From the NCBI RefSeq assembly GCF_030680185.1, contig NZ_JAUXVZ010000011.1, positions 1-64,000 on the forward strand: a DNA stretch of 64,000 nucleotides, read 5' to 3'. Positions 46,853-55,721 of the stretch are shown here, one piece after another. A model generated the notes under the pieces. That model searched no databases and was not told the origin of the DNA. It saw nothing but the letters and a program-made list of their open reading frames with translations. The stretch is from Phenylobacterium sp. (GTDB lineage: Bacteria; Pseudomonadota; Alphaproteobacteria; Caulobacterales; Caulobacteraceae). How positions within the stretch are numbered: position 1 is the stretch's first letter; each line of letters begins with the position of its first letter. The position numbers and the translations under genes were made by a program.

Positions 46853-46911
46853 AGGGCTAGGCACATAGCGCGCTTTGGCGCCCCTGCAAGGGCGCAGGCG
46901 ACAATGCCCGC

Positions 46912-47160
46912 TCAGGCCTCGTCGAAAGGCGGCGGAAGCGGACCTGATCGGAACAGGATCACCGGGTTCTCGTCATAGTCGCCCATCTCGGTGTCGGCGG
47001 ACACCGAAAAGGCCACCACCGCCACCCGCAGGGGCGCGAGCCGCTCGGCCTTGCGGCGGGCCTCCTCGGCGCTGGCGCAGCCGACCTGCTGCTCGGCCTT
47101 CAGAGCCTTTCCCCGCCCGGCGACATAGGACTGGAGGATGTGGACGGTTTCTCTGGCCAT
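46912..47160 (-). CDS. Conserved hypothetical protein
   Basis: An 82-residue soluble protein (MARETVHILQSYVAGRGKAL to PPPFDEA). It reads as a helix with a Cys (VGCASAEEARRKAERL), strands (RVAVVAFSVSADTEMGDYDENPVILFRSG) and a short Pro tail. No known family. It stands alone upstream of the ABC-F gene. Confidence 0.68.
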   Translation of the reverse strand: MARETVHILQSYVAGRGKALKAEQQVGCASAEEARRKAERLAPLRVAVVAFSVSADTEMGDYDENPVILFRSGPLPPPFDEA

Positions 47161-47311
47161 CCCTATCCCGGCCGCTGATTGGCCGGTCAGGTCAAGGGCG
47201 CGCAGGTGCGCCCCCGGCCGGCGCGACGGAAAACCATTTTGGGTCGTGGCGGGACAATCTATAGGTTTATCGATGGCCGCTGCCCTGCGGCGGTCCCGCC
47301 TGGAGTCCCCG

Positions 47312-47842
47312 ATGTCGCTCGATCACCTGGAGATCGATCTCGAGCGGGACATGTTCCTGCGAACGCTCCTGCGCGAGCTCTCCGGCGCCTTGCAGGACGT
47401 CGTCGGCCTTGAGGAAGCCTCAGGCTATATCAGCGTCGTCGGTGCGGCCGTGGGCAAGGCGCTGGACGAGAAATACCGCGCCGCCCTGGCCGTCGATCGC
47501 CTGTCGGCCGATCAGGTCGGCCAGGTGCTGGTGGACCTGAAGCAACGGATCAAGGGCGATTTCCGCATCGTCGAACAGCGTGAAGATCGCATCGTCTTCG
47601 CCAGCAATTCCTGTCCCTTCGGGGCCTTCGTGGCCGGCCGACCGGCCCTGTGCATGATGACCTCCAACGTGTTCGGACACGTGGCCGGCGAAAATCTAGG
47701 TTATGCCCGGGTCCAGATCGACCAGGCGATCGCCCGGGGCGACCCCGGCTGCCATGTGACCGTCTATCTCACCCCGGCTGAGGGCCCCGGCGAGGCGCGG
47801 GAATACTTCCGCCGGGTGCGGCCGGAACTGGCCAGCCACTGA
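47312..47842 (+). CDS. Methanogen-output-domain-1 protein
   Basis: A 176-residue soluble protein. LERDMFLRTLLRELSGALQDVVGLEEASGYISVVGAAVG, then DRIVFASNSCPFGAFVAGRPALCMMTSNVFGHVAGENLGYARVQIDQAIARGDPGCHVTVYL fits the methanogen output domain 1 pattern, with cysteines in SNSCPFG, ALCMM and GCHV. The three-gene layout with a HisKA_2 kinase and a receiver suggests a signalling role; ligand binding or redox sensing through the Cys positions is inferred. The ATG at 47312 has GGAG upstream; an ATG at 47273 is possible. Confidence 0.82.
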   Translation: MSLDHLEIDLERDMFLRTLLRELSGALQDVVGLEEASGYISVVGAAVGKALDEKYRAALAVDRLSADQVGQVLVDLKQRIKGDFRIVEQREDRIVFASNSCPFGAFVAGRPALCMMTSNVFGHVAGENLGYARVQIDQAIARGDPGCHVTVYLTPAEGPGEAREYFRRVRPELASH

Positions 47843-47844
47843 GC

Positions 47845-48852
47845 ATGGACTCCATCGCAAAGTTCATCCGCGAACCCGTCATAGTCTTTGCCGGGGATGG
47901 GCGGATCATCGAGATGAACCGATCGGCCCGCGCGCGCTTTGGCGAGTCCGCCGACAGCTGGCGCCATCTCTTCGCCGATCTCGACCGGCTGCAGGATCTG
48001 CTGGAACGCGCCTCGGGGTCGGCCGAGCCGGTGCTTGGGGCGCTTCGCATGGCGGGATCGACCGCAGGCGAAGCTGACGCGAAGGTCGAGGCGCTGGCCC
48101 TGCGGCGCGAGGACGGCGTCGGCTACGCCATCAAGTTCCGGGACATGTTCGGCGACCAGTTCGCCGCCTTGACCGCCCAGGTGCGGGAGCTGAACGGCGA
48201 GATCCTGGTGCGCCGACGGGTTCAGGTCGAACTCGAAGAGGCCCTGGCGCACAACAAGGTGCTCTATCGCGAGCTTCAGCACCGGACGAAAAATCACCTC
48301 CAGATGATCCTGGCCCTGGTCTCCTCGGCCGGGCGGGAAAGCGATGATCCCGGTCGCAAGCAGTTCGTGAAGATGCTGCAGTCCAAGCTCGCGGCCCTCT
48401 TCGACGCCCAGCGGCTGATGTACGCCGAGGACGCCGCTCATGGGCTGCGGGTCGATCACATGCTCAGCGCCCTTGCCGAGACGGTTCAGACGCTGGCTGG
48501 GGTTCGGATCACCATTGAGGTCAGGGCCGAGCCGATCGTGGCGCCCAATGATCTGGCCTTCCCCCTGGCGCTGATCGCCAACGAGCTGCTCACCAATGCG
48601 GTGAAATATGCCGACGGTCCGGGCGCGGCGGTTTCGCTGGACTTCGTCCGAGAGGGCGGCGAGGCCGTGCTGACCGTTCGCGACAATGGCCCGGGCTTCG
48701 CGCCGGCGGCCTCTGGCCCGTCCTCCTCGGGCCTCGGTCTGGTCAGGGGGCTGTGCCGCCAGATCGGCGGCCAACTCACCATTCAGTCGGACGACGGCGC
48801 CGTAGCCATCGTCTCGTTCCCGCTTGCGGAGGCGACCCATGTCGTATCCTGA
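47845..48852 (+). CDS. PAS-HisKA_2 histidine kinase
   Basis: A 335-residue soluble kinase. The N-terminal part (about 1-110) is PAS-like (EPVIVFAGDGRIIEMNRSARARFGE). HisKA_2 has H146 in LYRELQHRTKNHLQMILAL, typical of HWE/HisKA_2 kinases, and the HATPase-like domain shows NELLTNAVKYA, DNGPGFAP and SGLGLVRGLC. The start comes 2 bases after the previous stop, and it overlaps the receiver gene by 14 bases. Confidence 0.92.
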   Translation: MDSIAKFIREPVIVFAGDGRIIEMNRSARARFGESADSWRHLFADLDRLQDLLERASGSAEPVLGALRMAGSTAGEADAKVEALALRREDGVGYAIKFRDMFGDQFAALTAQVRELNGEILVRRRVQVELEEALAHNKVLYRELQHRTKNHLQMILALVSSAGRESDDPGRKQFVKMLQSKLAALFDAQRLMYAEDAAHGLRVDHMLSALAETVQTLAGVRITIEVRAEPIVAPNDLAFPLALIANELLTNAVKYADGPGAAVSLDFVREGGEAVLTVRDNGPGFAPAASGPSSSGLGLVRGLCRQIGGQLTIQSDDGAVAIVSFPLAEATHVVS

Positions 48853-49309
48853 CCATTATCGGCTCCAGTCCCGGAAGCCGAGAGATGGGGCTTTCGGACT
48901 CCCCCACGGCGAGGGGGAGCCTGACGCCGACTTCCCGTTGGGCCGCAGGGTGCTGATCACCGAGGATAACTGGCTGGTGGCTGGCGAGTGGCAGGCGGCC
49001 CTTGAGGACGCCGGCTATGAGGTCGTCGGCTTGGCGGCCTCGGCCGAGGAGGCCCTAGACATCTGCAGCCGCGAGGCGCCCGACCTCATATTGATGGACA
49101 TTCGCCTGCTGGGGGACCGCGACGGGGTCGAGGCCGCGAAGGACGCCCGCGCGCTCTACGATATACCCTCGGTGTTCGTCAGCGCGCATGACGACGCCGA
49201 GGTTCGTCAAAGGGCCGCCGATGCGCGGCCCTTGGGCTGGATCGCCAAGCCGGTCATAGCCTCGCGCATTCCCGACCTCCTGTTGCAGTTCGCGCGCCTG
49301 CTCAATTGA
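48839..49309 (+). CDS. Single-domain response regulator
   Basis: A 156-residue receiver. A 35-residue basic N-terminal tail precedes VLITEDNWLVAGEWQAALEDAGY, phospho-acceptor D87 in LILMDIRL and the conserved Lys in WIAKPVI. No output domain follows, so it acts by protein contact or phosphotransfer. It overlaps the kinase gene, which suggests it is that kinase's target. Confidence 0.92.
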   Translation: MSYPDHYRLQSRKPRDGAFGLPHGEGEPDADFPLGRRVLITEDNWLVAGEWQAALEDAGYEVVGLAASAEEALDICSREAPDLILMDIRLLGDRDGVEAAKDARALYDIPSVFVSAHDDAEVRQRAADARPLGWIAKPVIASRIPDLLLQFARLLN

Positions 49310-49330
49310 AGCTGGCCCGGGCCTGCCGGG

Positions 49331-51553
49331 CTAGAAGGGAATGTCTTCCTCGGGGATCGGCCGGCTGGCGTCGTATTCGTCCCGGGGCTGCGGCATGGCT
49401 GGCGGCGGCGGCAGGGGCGGGGGTTCGGCCTCGGCCGCGGCGCGGGCGAACTCGCTGGCCAGCCCCCGATAGTGATCGTTGCGGTAATCGTCCTCGAACA
49501 TCGGCTCCGGTTCGGCGACCAGCCAGGCAAAGTCGCGAACCTCCATCCCGGCATGGGCCTCGATCATGACCCTGCGCCAGATCTGCGAAGGGATGTCGCC
49601 GCCGGTGACGCGGTTCATCGGGCTGTCGTCGTCGTTCCCCACCCAGACGCCGGTGACATACTCGTCGGTGAAGCCCACGAACCAGGCGTCGCGCCAGTTC
49701 TGGCTGGTGCCGGTCTTGCCCGCCGCTGGCCAGTCGAAGGCCGCGCGTGTCCCTGTGCCGGCCGTCAGGACCCGCTTCATCATCCGCACCATCATGCTGG
49801 CATAGGTGAGATCGATGGCTGGCATCGGGCCGGAAGGCGCGCGCAGGAACACGCTGTCGCCCTCCACGGTGCGGATCTCTTCGATGATCGAGGGCGTCAC
49901 CCGGCCGCCGGCCTGCTGGAAGACCTGGAAGGCGCTGGTCAGCTCCATGAGGCTTACTTCATAGGCGCCGAGCGTGACTGCGAGACTGGGATTGGCCGGG
50001 ATGGTCGTGAAGCCGAAGCGGCGGGAAATGTCTCCCAGGGCCGGACCGCCAGCCTCGGCCCCCAGCTTCACCGCGACGGTGTTGATGGACCGCGCCAGCG
50101 CCGTCTCCACGGTCACCGGCCCGCGGTAGCCGCCGCCATAGTTGCCGGGCCGCCAGTCGCCGAACCGCACCGGCCCGTCCACCCGCACATCGCTGGGCAG
50201 GACGCCCTTTTCCAGGGCCGCGGCATAGATGAAGGGCTTGAAGGTCGAGCCGGGCTGGCGCCTGGCCTGGGTCGCCCGGTTGAAGACGCTGGCGCCATAG
50301 TCCACGCCGCCAACCATGGCGCGCACGGATCCGTCGGGGCCGAGGGTGACCAGGGCCGCCTGATCGGCCCCGGCGCGGGCGCCGTCGGTGGCCATCACCT
50401 GGTTCAGAATGGCGGCGGCCTCGGCCTGCAGCGTCGGGTCGATGGACAGACGGACCAGCAGGTCCGGCGAGTTGGGACCGATCTGGCGCAGCACCTCGTT
50501 GGTGGCGTGGTCCAGCAGATAGCCGTAGGAGCCTTCGTTCGAGGTCGCCGTGGTGGACAGCTCTGGCGTCTCTGCCTGGGCGGCCTTCATCTCGGCGCGA
50601 CTGATCCAGCCGGTGTCATGCATGCGCTGCAGCACCCAGCGGGATCTTTCCAGGGCGGCTTCCATGTCGTTGGTCAGGGCCAGGCGCGAGGGCGCCTTGG
50701 GCAGGGCCGCCAGCAGGGCGGATTCGGCCAGGGTCAGCTGGCTGGCCGGCTTGCCAAAATAGGTCCGCGCCGCCCCGTCCACGCCAAAGGTGTTGGCCCC
50801 GAAATAGATGCGGTTGAGGTACAGCTCCAGCACCTCGTCCTTGGTCAGCATCCGCTCCAGCCGCCAGGCCAGCGCCGCCTCCTGGATCTTGCGGCGGAAG
50901 GTCTGGTCGGGGGTGAGGAACAGGCTCTTGGCGATCTGCTGCGAGAGGGTCGAGCCCCCCTGGACCACGCCGCCGGCCTTCCAGTTGACATAGCTGGCCC
51001 GGGCGATGGCCTGCAGGTCGATCGGACCGTGCTGGTAGAAACGATGGTCCTCCGCCGCTAGGAAGGCCAGGGGCACATAGTCGGGCAGGGCGCTCAGCCG
51101 CACCCGGTCGCCATAACGCGGTCCGCGCGAGGCGATGAGGTCGCCATTGCGGTCGAAGAACTTGATCCCCGGCGCCCGGTTGAACGCGTAGAGCTGGGAC
51201 TGCGGCGGCAGTTCCGGCACGTCCTGCAGAAACCGCTTCTGGAGATAGACGCCACCGCCGACCACGGCCAGGGCGAGCGCCAGGATCAGGATCGCCAGAG
51301 TCTTCCATAGCCAGGCCCAGCTGCGCCGACGGCGCTCCCTGGGCGGCAGGATGAAGGGATCGTCCGGACCATCGCCCCCTGGCGGCGGCGGGCCGCTTTG
51401 ACGCGGCGGCTGGGGCCGCCGTCCAAAGCCCTCGTCGCCCACGCGCGGCGCGCCTTCGCGGGCGACGTCACCGGGCTGCGACGCGCGCGGCTGGCGCGGC
51501 CCTTCCGGCTCATTTTCCGGAAAGCGGTAAGGATCGAGAGTCCAGTCGTTCAC
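49331..51553 (-). CDS. Class A penicillin-binding protein (PBP1A-like)
   Basis: A 740-residue membrane-anchored bifunctional enzyme. A Pro-rich cytoplasmic head and one helix (about 80-105) are followed by the GT51 glycosyltransferase (EDHRFYQHGPID near 168, QGGSTLSQQIAKSLF) and the transpeptidase domain with SxxK in PGSTFKPF (about 437), SxN in RSINTVA and KTG in KTGTSQNW (about 613). It polymerises and cross-links peptidoglycan. The tail is Pro-rich. It converges with the receiver gene. Confidence 0.95.
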   Translation of the reverse strand: MNDWTLDPYRFPENEPEGPRQPRASQPGDVAREGAPRVGDEGFGRRPQPPRQSGPPPPGGDGPDDPFILPPRERRRRSWAWLWKTLAILILALALAVVGGGVYLQKRFLQDVPELPPQSQLYAFNRAPGIKFFDRNGDLIASRGPRYGDRVRLSALPDYVPLAFLAAEDHRFYQHGPIDLQAIARASYVNWKAGGVVQGGSTLSQQIAKSLFLTPDQTFRRKIQEAALAWRLERMLTKDEVLELYLNRIYFGANTFGVDGAARTYFGKPASQLTLAESALLAALPKAPSRLALTNDMEAALERSRWVLQRMHDTGWISRAEMKAAQAETPELSTTATSNEGSYGYLLDHATNEVLRQIGPNSPDLLVRLSIDPTLQAEAAAILNQVMATDGARAGADQAALVTLGPDGSVRAMVGGVDYGASVFNRATQARRQPGSTFKPFIYAAALEKGVLPSDVRVDGPVRFGDWRPGNYGGGYRGPVTVETALARSINTVAVKLGAEAGGPALGDISRRFGFTTIPANPSLAVTLGAYEVSLMELTSAFQVFQQAGGRVTPSIIEEIRTVEGDSVFLRAPSGPMPAIDLTYASMMVRMMKRVLTAGTGTRAAFDWPAAGKTGTSQNWRDAWFVGFTDEYVTGVWVGNDDDSPMNRVTGGDIPSQIWRRVMIEAHAGMEVRDFAWLVAEPEPMFEDDYRNDHYRGLASEFARAAAEAEPPPLPPPPAMPQPRDEYDASRPIPEEDIPF

Positions 51554-51606
51554 GTTCGCAGGGGGCCTGGATGGCGGCGGAGACGCTTTGGGTTTAGGAC
51601 GGGCGC

Positions 51607-52074
51607 GTGAGCAGGCACAAACCCTTTTGGCAGACCAAGTCCCTCGAACAGATGACGGCTGAGGAATGGGAGAGCCTATGCGACGGGTGTGGGCTTTGCT
51701 GTCTCGTTCGCTTCGAGGATGAGGACAGCGGCCAGGTTATCCCCACCCGCGTGCATTGCCGACTGTTCGATTCCAACGCCTGCGCCTGCTCCAACTATGC
51801 CGAGCGCAAGGCCCATGTGCCGGACTGTGTGAAGCTGACGCCCGGCAATATCGCCAAGCTGCCGTGGATGCCGCTGAGCTGCGCCTATCGCCGCCTGCAT
51901 GAGGGCAAGGACCTGCCGGCCTGGCATCCCCTGGTGACCGGCGACCCGGAAAGCGTCCATGCGGCCGGCGTCTCCATCCGCGGCGAAACCTTCAGCGAAG
52001 ACGAGCTGGAAGACCTTGAAGACGCCTGGACCTATGCGGCCTGGGACCTGATGGAAGATCGCAGCGGCGATTGA
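51607..52074 (+). CDS. YcgN/UPF0260 cysteine-cluster protein
   Basis: A 155-residue protein starting at GTG. LCDGCGLCCLVRFEDEDSGQ, VHCRLFDSNACACSNYAERKAHVPDCVKL and LPLSCAYRRL-like segments hold many cysteines, matching the UPF0260 (YcgN) Fe-S-like Cys-cluster family. The enzyme role is not known. The divergent PBP gene starts 53 bases away, so the two share a short control region. Confidence 0.93.
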   Translation: MSRHKPFWQTKSLEQMTAEEWESLCDGCGLCCLVRFEDEDSGQVIPTRVHCRLFDSNACACSNYAERKAHVPDCVKLTPGNIAKLPWMPLSCAYRRLHEGKDLPAWHPLVTGDPESVHAAGVSIRGETFSEDELEDLEDAWTYAAWDLMEDRSGD

Positions 52075-52212
52075 CCCGGGCGGCCGCCGCCACAGGTATG
52101 TGTCTATTTTGCCACACGCGCTCTTGCGTGACTTCACACCTCGCACAATCTAGAGCCCGTAAGGGCCCTCAGCGGGACAGACGAAACAGAACGGACTGGG
52201 AGACTTCATTCC

Positions 52213-53151
52213 TTGGCGCGCGATCCCTATCAGGAGCTTGGCGTCGCTCGCGGCGCGAACGCAGACGAGATCCGCAAGGCGTTCCGCAAGCTCGCCAAGC
52301 AGCATCACCCGGACGCCAATCCCGGGGACGCCGCGGCTGAAGAGCGGTTCAAACGCGTCAGCGCGGCCTTCGACATCCTGGGCGATCCGGACAAGCGCAA
52401 GAAGTTCGACGCCGGCGAGATCGACGGCGAGGGTCATGAGACCGGCCGGGGGTTCGGCGGCGGCTGGAGCCCGGGCGGCTTCGAGGGCCGGGGGCAGACG
52501 CGGGCCGAGACCTTCGACGGCGTCGATCTGGGCGACATTCTCGGCGAGATGTTCGGCGGCCGGGGCGGCGGACGTGGCCCGGGCGCGGGCTTTGGCGGCG
52601 CAGGCGGCGGCTTCGCCCGTGGCGCGGACGTGCGCGCGCGCCTGGACATCGACCTTGAGGAAGCCATCGCCGGCGGCAAGAAGCGCATCGCCTTTTCCGA
52701 CGGCCGGACCATCGACGTCACCATTCCCAAGGGCGCGGCCGAGGGCCAGACCCTGCGGCTGAAGGGGCAGGGCTCCCCGGGCCGGGCCGGGCCGGGCGAC
52801 GCCTTCATCGAGCTCAATATCCGCCCCCACCCGATTTTCCGCCTGGAGGGCGACCGCCTGGTCATGGACCTGCCGGTCACCGTCTATGACGCGGTCCTGG
52901 GCGGAAAGGTCGAGGCGCCGACGCCCGAAGGGCCCGTCACCCTGACCGTGCCGGCCGGCTCCAATTCCGGCGCGATGCTGCGCCTCAAAGGCCGCGGCGT
53001 GCCCGATGCGGCGGGTAAGCGAGGCGACCTCCTGGCCCGGCTGGTGGTCACCCTGCCCGAGCCTCCAGACCCTGAACTGACCAAGTTCGCCGAGGCCTGG
53101 CGGAGCAAGCGGCCCTATGCGCCCAAGGCCGCGCCGAAACGCCGTAGCTGA
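52213..53151 (+). CDS. DnaJ/CbpA-type chaperone
   Basis: A 312-residue protein with J domain (about 3-70, HPD at 32-34: QHHPDANPG), a Gly/Phe-rich linker (about 75-130) and the C-terminal substrate-binding domain (DVRARLDIDLEEAIAGGKKRIAFSDG, IPKGAAEGQTLRLKGQG). It has no zinc-finger cysteines, so it is CbpA-like rather than DnaJ proper. It stimulates DnaK in the cytoplasm. It starts with TTG; the frame has no closer ATG. A tandem ACGCCGTAGCT repeat covers its stop codon. Confidence 0.93.
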   Translation: MARDPYQELGVARGANADEIRKAFRKLAKQHHPDANPGDAAAEERFKRVSAAFDILGDPDKRKKFDAGEIDGEGHETGRGFGGGWSPGGFEGRGQTRAETFDGVDLGDILGEMFGGRGGGRGPGAGFGGAGGGFARGADVRARLDIDLEEAIAGGKKRIAFSDGRTIDVTIPKGAAEGQTLRLKGQGSPGRAGPGDAFIELNIRPHPIFRLEGDRLVMDLPVTVYDAVLGGKVEAPTPEGPVTLTVPAGSNSGAMLRLKGRGVPDAAGKRGDLLARLVVTLPEPPDPELTKFAEAWRSKRPYAPKAAPKRRS

Positions 53152-53259
53152 CGCCGTAGCTAAAAGGCGATCAGGCGCGTTAAGGTGAGGCGTGCGCAGG
53201 GCGGGACATTACCGCCGCGTTCAGCCACGGTTCAGTCGTCAAGGCCTAGATCGGCGTTC

Positions 53260-53595
53260 ATGAAACACCTCGCCGTCATCGCTGTCCTTCTGGCCGCCGC
53301 CGCGCCTGGCGCGGCGCACGCCCAGTATGGCTCGGACATGCGCTCGTCCTTCGGGGCGGGTCGCGGCGACCAGGACGCCGCCCGCGCCGCCGTGCGGGCT
53401 GGCCGCCAGGCCCCGCTGTCCCAGGTGCTGGCGACCATCGCCCAGCGGACTCCGGGCCGGCACCTGAACACCACCCAGGGCTCGCACAATGGGCGCCCCG
53501 CCTATTTCGTGCAGTGGCAGACCCCGGGCGGCGAAGTGATCATCTTCATCGCCGACGCCGAGTCCGGGGCCATCATCGGCCGCCAGGGCGGCTGA
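53260..53595 (+). CDS. PepSY-like exported protein
   Basis: A 111-residue protein with a signal peptide (MKHLAVIAVLLAAAAPGAAHA) and a PepSY-like C-terminal half (VLATIAQRTPGRHLNTTQGSHNGRPAYFVQWQTPGGEVIIFIADAESGAIIG). It is 27 bases before a response regulator gene and its kinase. In rhizobia a small periplasmic protein gene (FeuN) is next to the FeuPQ system and restrains it; a similar role is inferred. Confidence 0.85.
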   Translation: MKHLAVIAVLLAAAAPGAAHAQYGSDMRSSFGAGRGDQDAARAAVRAGRQAPLSQVLATIAQRTPGRHLNTTQGSHNGRPAYFVQWQTPGGEVIIFIADAESGAIIGRQGG

Positions 53596-53622
53596 GCTAG
53601 ACCTTAAGGGAGGCCGAACCCC

Positions 53623-54309
53623 ATGCGCATCCTGCTTGTCGAGGACGATCCCGACCTGTCGCGCCAACTCAAGGGCGCGCTCGCCGACGCCGGCTACGCC
53701 GTCGATCATGCGCCGGACGGCGAGGAGGCCCAGTTCCTGGGCGAGACCGAGCCCTATGACGCCGTCATTCTCGACCTCGGGCTTCCCAAGGTGGACGGCG
53801 TCTCGGTGCTGGAGCGCTGGCGGCGCGGCGAGATGGCGACGCCGGTGCTGATCCTGACGGCCCGCGGCGCCTGGAGCGAGAAGGTGGCGGGTTTCGACGC
53901 CGGCGCCGACGACTATCTGACCAAGCCCTTCCATACCGAGGAGTTGCTGGCCCGCCTGCGCGCCCTGCTGCGTCGCTCGGCCGGCCATGCGGCGCCGAAC
54001 CTGACCTGCGGCGGTCTGCGGCTGGACCCTCGGGCGGCGCGCGCCTCGGTCAATGGCGAGCCCCTGCGCCTGACGTCGCTGGAATATCGCCTGCTGCACT
54101 ATCTGATGATGCACCAGGGCCGTGTGATCAGCCGCACCGAGCTGGTCGAGCACCTCTATGACCAGGACTTCGATCGGGACTCCAACACCATCGAGGTCTT
54201 TGTCGGCCGCATCCGCAAGAAGATCGGCGCCGACCGCATCGAGACGGTCCGTGGCCTGGGCTATCGCTTGACCTGTCCGGCCGAGGAAACCGAGGCGAGC
54301 GCCTCTTGA
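53623..54309 (+). CDS. OmpR-family response regulator
   Basis: A 228-residue regulator. Receiver D51 in VILDLGLP, conserved Lys in LTKPF and the winged helix ending IETVRGLGYRL are visible. It is of the PhoP/FeuP subgroup by adjacency to a PepSY protein and a two-helix sensor. It begins 27 bases after the PepSY gene and its sensor kinase follows 19 bases later. Confidence 0.94.
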   Translation: MRILLVEDDPDLSRQLKGALADAGYAVDHAPDGEEAQFLGETEPYDAVILDLGLPKVDGVSVLERWRRGEMATPVLILTARGAWSEKVAGFDAGADDYLTKPFHTEELLARLRALLRRSAGHAAPNLTCGGLRLDPRAARASVNGEPLRLTSLEYRLLHYLMMHQGRVISRTELVEHLYDQDFDRDSNTIEVFVGRIRKKIGADRIETVRGLGYRLTCPAEETEASAS

Positions 54310-54328
54310 GCGCAGCCAGGCCGCGCCC

Positions 54329-55717
54329 GTGAAGCTGGACGGCTTTCGCAAATCGTCCCTGGTTCGCCGCCTGGTCATCCTGGCGGCCGGCTGGAGCCTG
54401 ACCGTTCTGCTGGTCTCGGCCCTGGTGCTGTCGCTGCTGTTCCAGCAGGCGGCCCTGCGCCGCTTCGATGAGGGCCTGGCTGAGCTGATCGACAATCTGC
54501 TGGCCGGCACCACGGTGGACGAGGCGGGCCAGGTCCTGGCGCCTGCCCTGACCGATCTGCGGGCGCTGCGGGCCTATTCCGGCCGCTACTGGCAGGTGGC
54601 CGAGCCGCTGCCCGACGGCCAGTGGCGGATCATCGTCCGCTCCCGCTCTCTCTGGGACGCCGAGCTTGTGGCGCCCGAGGATCTGGTCGCGCGGCTGGAG
54701 GCCAGCCCCGGCCGGCCGGTGATCTATGAAACGCCGGGACCGATCAGCCAGCCCCTGCGCGCCATGGCCAGCCGCGCCACCCTGCCGGGGCGAGAGGCGC
54801 CGCTGATCTTCATGGCGGCCGAGGATCGCTCCCCCATCGACCAGGACGTCCGGGGCTTCATCACCGCCACGGCTGTGGCCTTCCTGCTGCTGGGGGCTGG
54901 CCTGGTGGGCGCGGTGGTCTTCCAGGTCCGGTTTGGCCTGCGCCCCCTGTTCGCCCTGAGGCGGGAGGTGGCCGAGGTCCGCCGGGGCAAGGCCGAGCGG
55001 ATCGCCGGCCGCTACCCCATCGAGCTGGAGCCCCTGGCCGAGGAGCTGAACGCCCTGGTCAGTCATAACCAGGAGGTGGTCGAGCGCCAGCGCACCCATG
55101 TGGGCAATCTCGCCCACGCCCTGAAGACCCCGCTCTCAGTCATGCTGACCGAGTCCCGCCAGACGCAGAGCGCCCTGGGCGAGGTGGTGGAGCGTCAGGC
55201 TGAGGTCATGCGCCAGCAGGTCGATCACCATCTGCGCCGCGCCCGGGCGGCCGCCCGCACGCCGGGCCGGGGCGAGCGCACAGACGTGGCCGATGTGCTC
55301 GATGAACTGGCCCGCACCCTGTCGCGCATCTTCCAGGACAAGGGCGTTGAGATCGACTGGGACTGCGACGAGGACCTGTACTTCCAGGGCGAGCGCCAGG
55401 ACCTGCTGGAGATGGCGGGCAACGCCATGGAGAACGCCGCCCAGTGGAGCCGGGGCAAGGTGCGGGTCCGCGCCGTGGCCCTGTCTCCGGAGCGCCTGGG
55501 CCTGACCATCGAAGACAACGGGCCTGGCCTACCCGCCGCCCGCCGCCCCGAGGTGCTGCGGCGCGGCGCGAGGCTGGACGAGAGCGCGCCGGGCTCGGGC
55601 CTGGGCCTGTCCATCATCGACGAACTGGCCCGGGCCTATGGCGGCGATCTGCGCCTGGACGACGCCCGGCTCGGCGGCCTGTCGGTGGCCATCGACCTGC
55701 CCCGAGCGGAAACCTGA
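54329..55717 (+). CDS. Membrane sensor histidine kinase (PhoQ/FeuQ-like)
   Basis: A 462-residue kinase starting at GTG. It has two membrane helices (about 14-36 and 173-195), a periplasmic sensor domain between them (about 40-170), a HAMP-like segment, HisKA with H263 in NLAHALKTPLSVML and a HATPase domain with AMENAAQWSRG, DNGPGLP and GSGLGLSII. The LAHALKTPL H-box variant is typical of PhoQ-type kinases. It phosphorylates the neighbouring regulator. Confidence 0.93.
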   Translation: MKLDGFRKSSLVRRLVILAAGWSLTVLLVSALVLSLLFQQAALRRFDEGLAELIDNLLAGTTVDEAGQVLAPALTDLRALRAYSGRYWQVAEPLPDGQWRIIVRSRSLWDAELVAPEDLVARLEASPGRPVIYETPGPISQPLRAMASRATLPGREAPLIFMAAEDRSPIDQDVRGFITATAVAFLLLGAGLVGAVVFQVRFGLRPLFALRREVAEVRRGKAERIAGRYPIELEPLAEELNALVSHNQEVVERQRTHVGNLAHALKTPLSVMLTESRQTQSALGEVVERQAEVMRQQVDHHLRRARAAARTPGRGERTDVADVLDELARTLSRIFQDKGVEIDWDCDEDLYFQGERQDLLEMAGNAMENAAQWSRGKVRVRAVALSPERLGLTIEDNGPGLPAARRPEVLRRGARLDESAPGSGLGLSIIDELARAYGGDLRLDDARLGGLSVAIDLPRAET

Positions 55718-55721
55718 AGCG

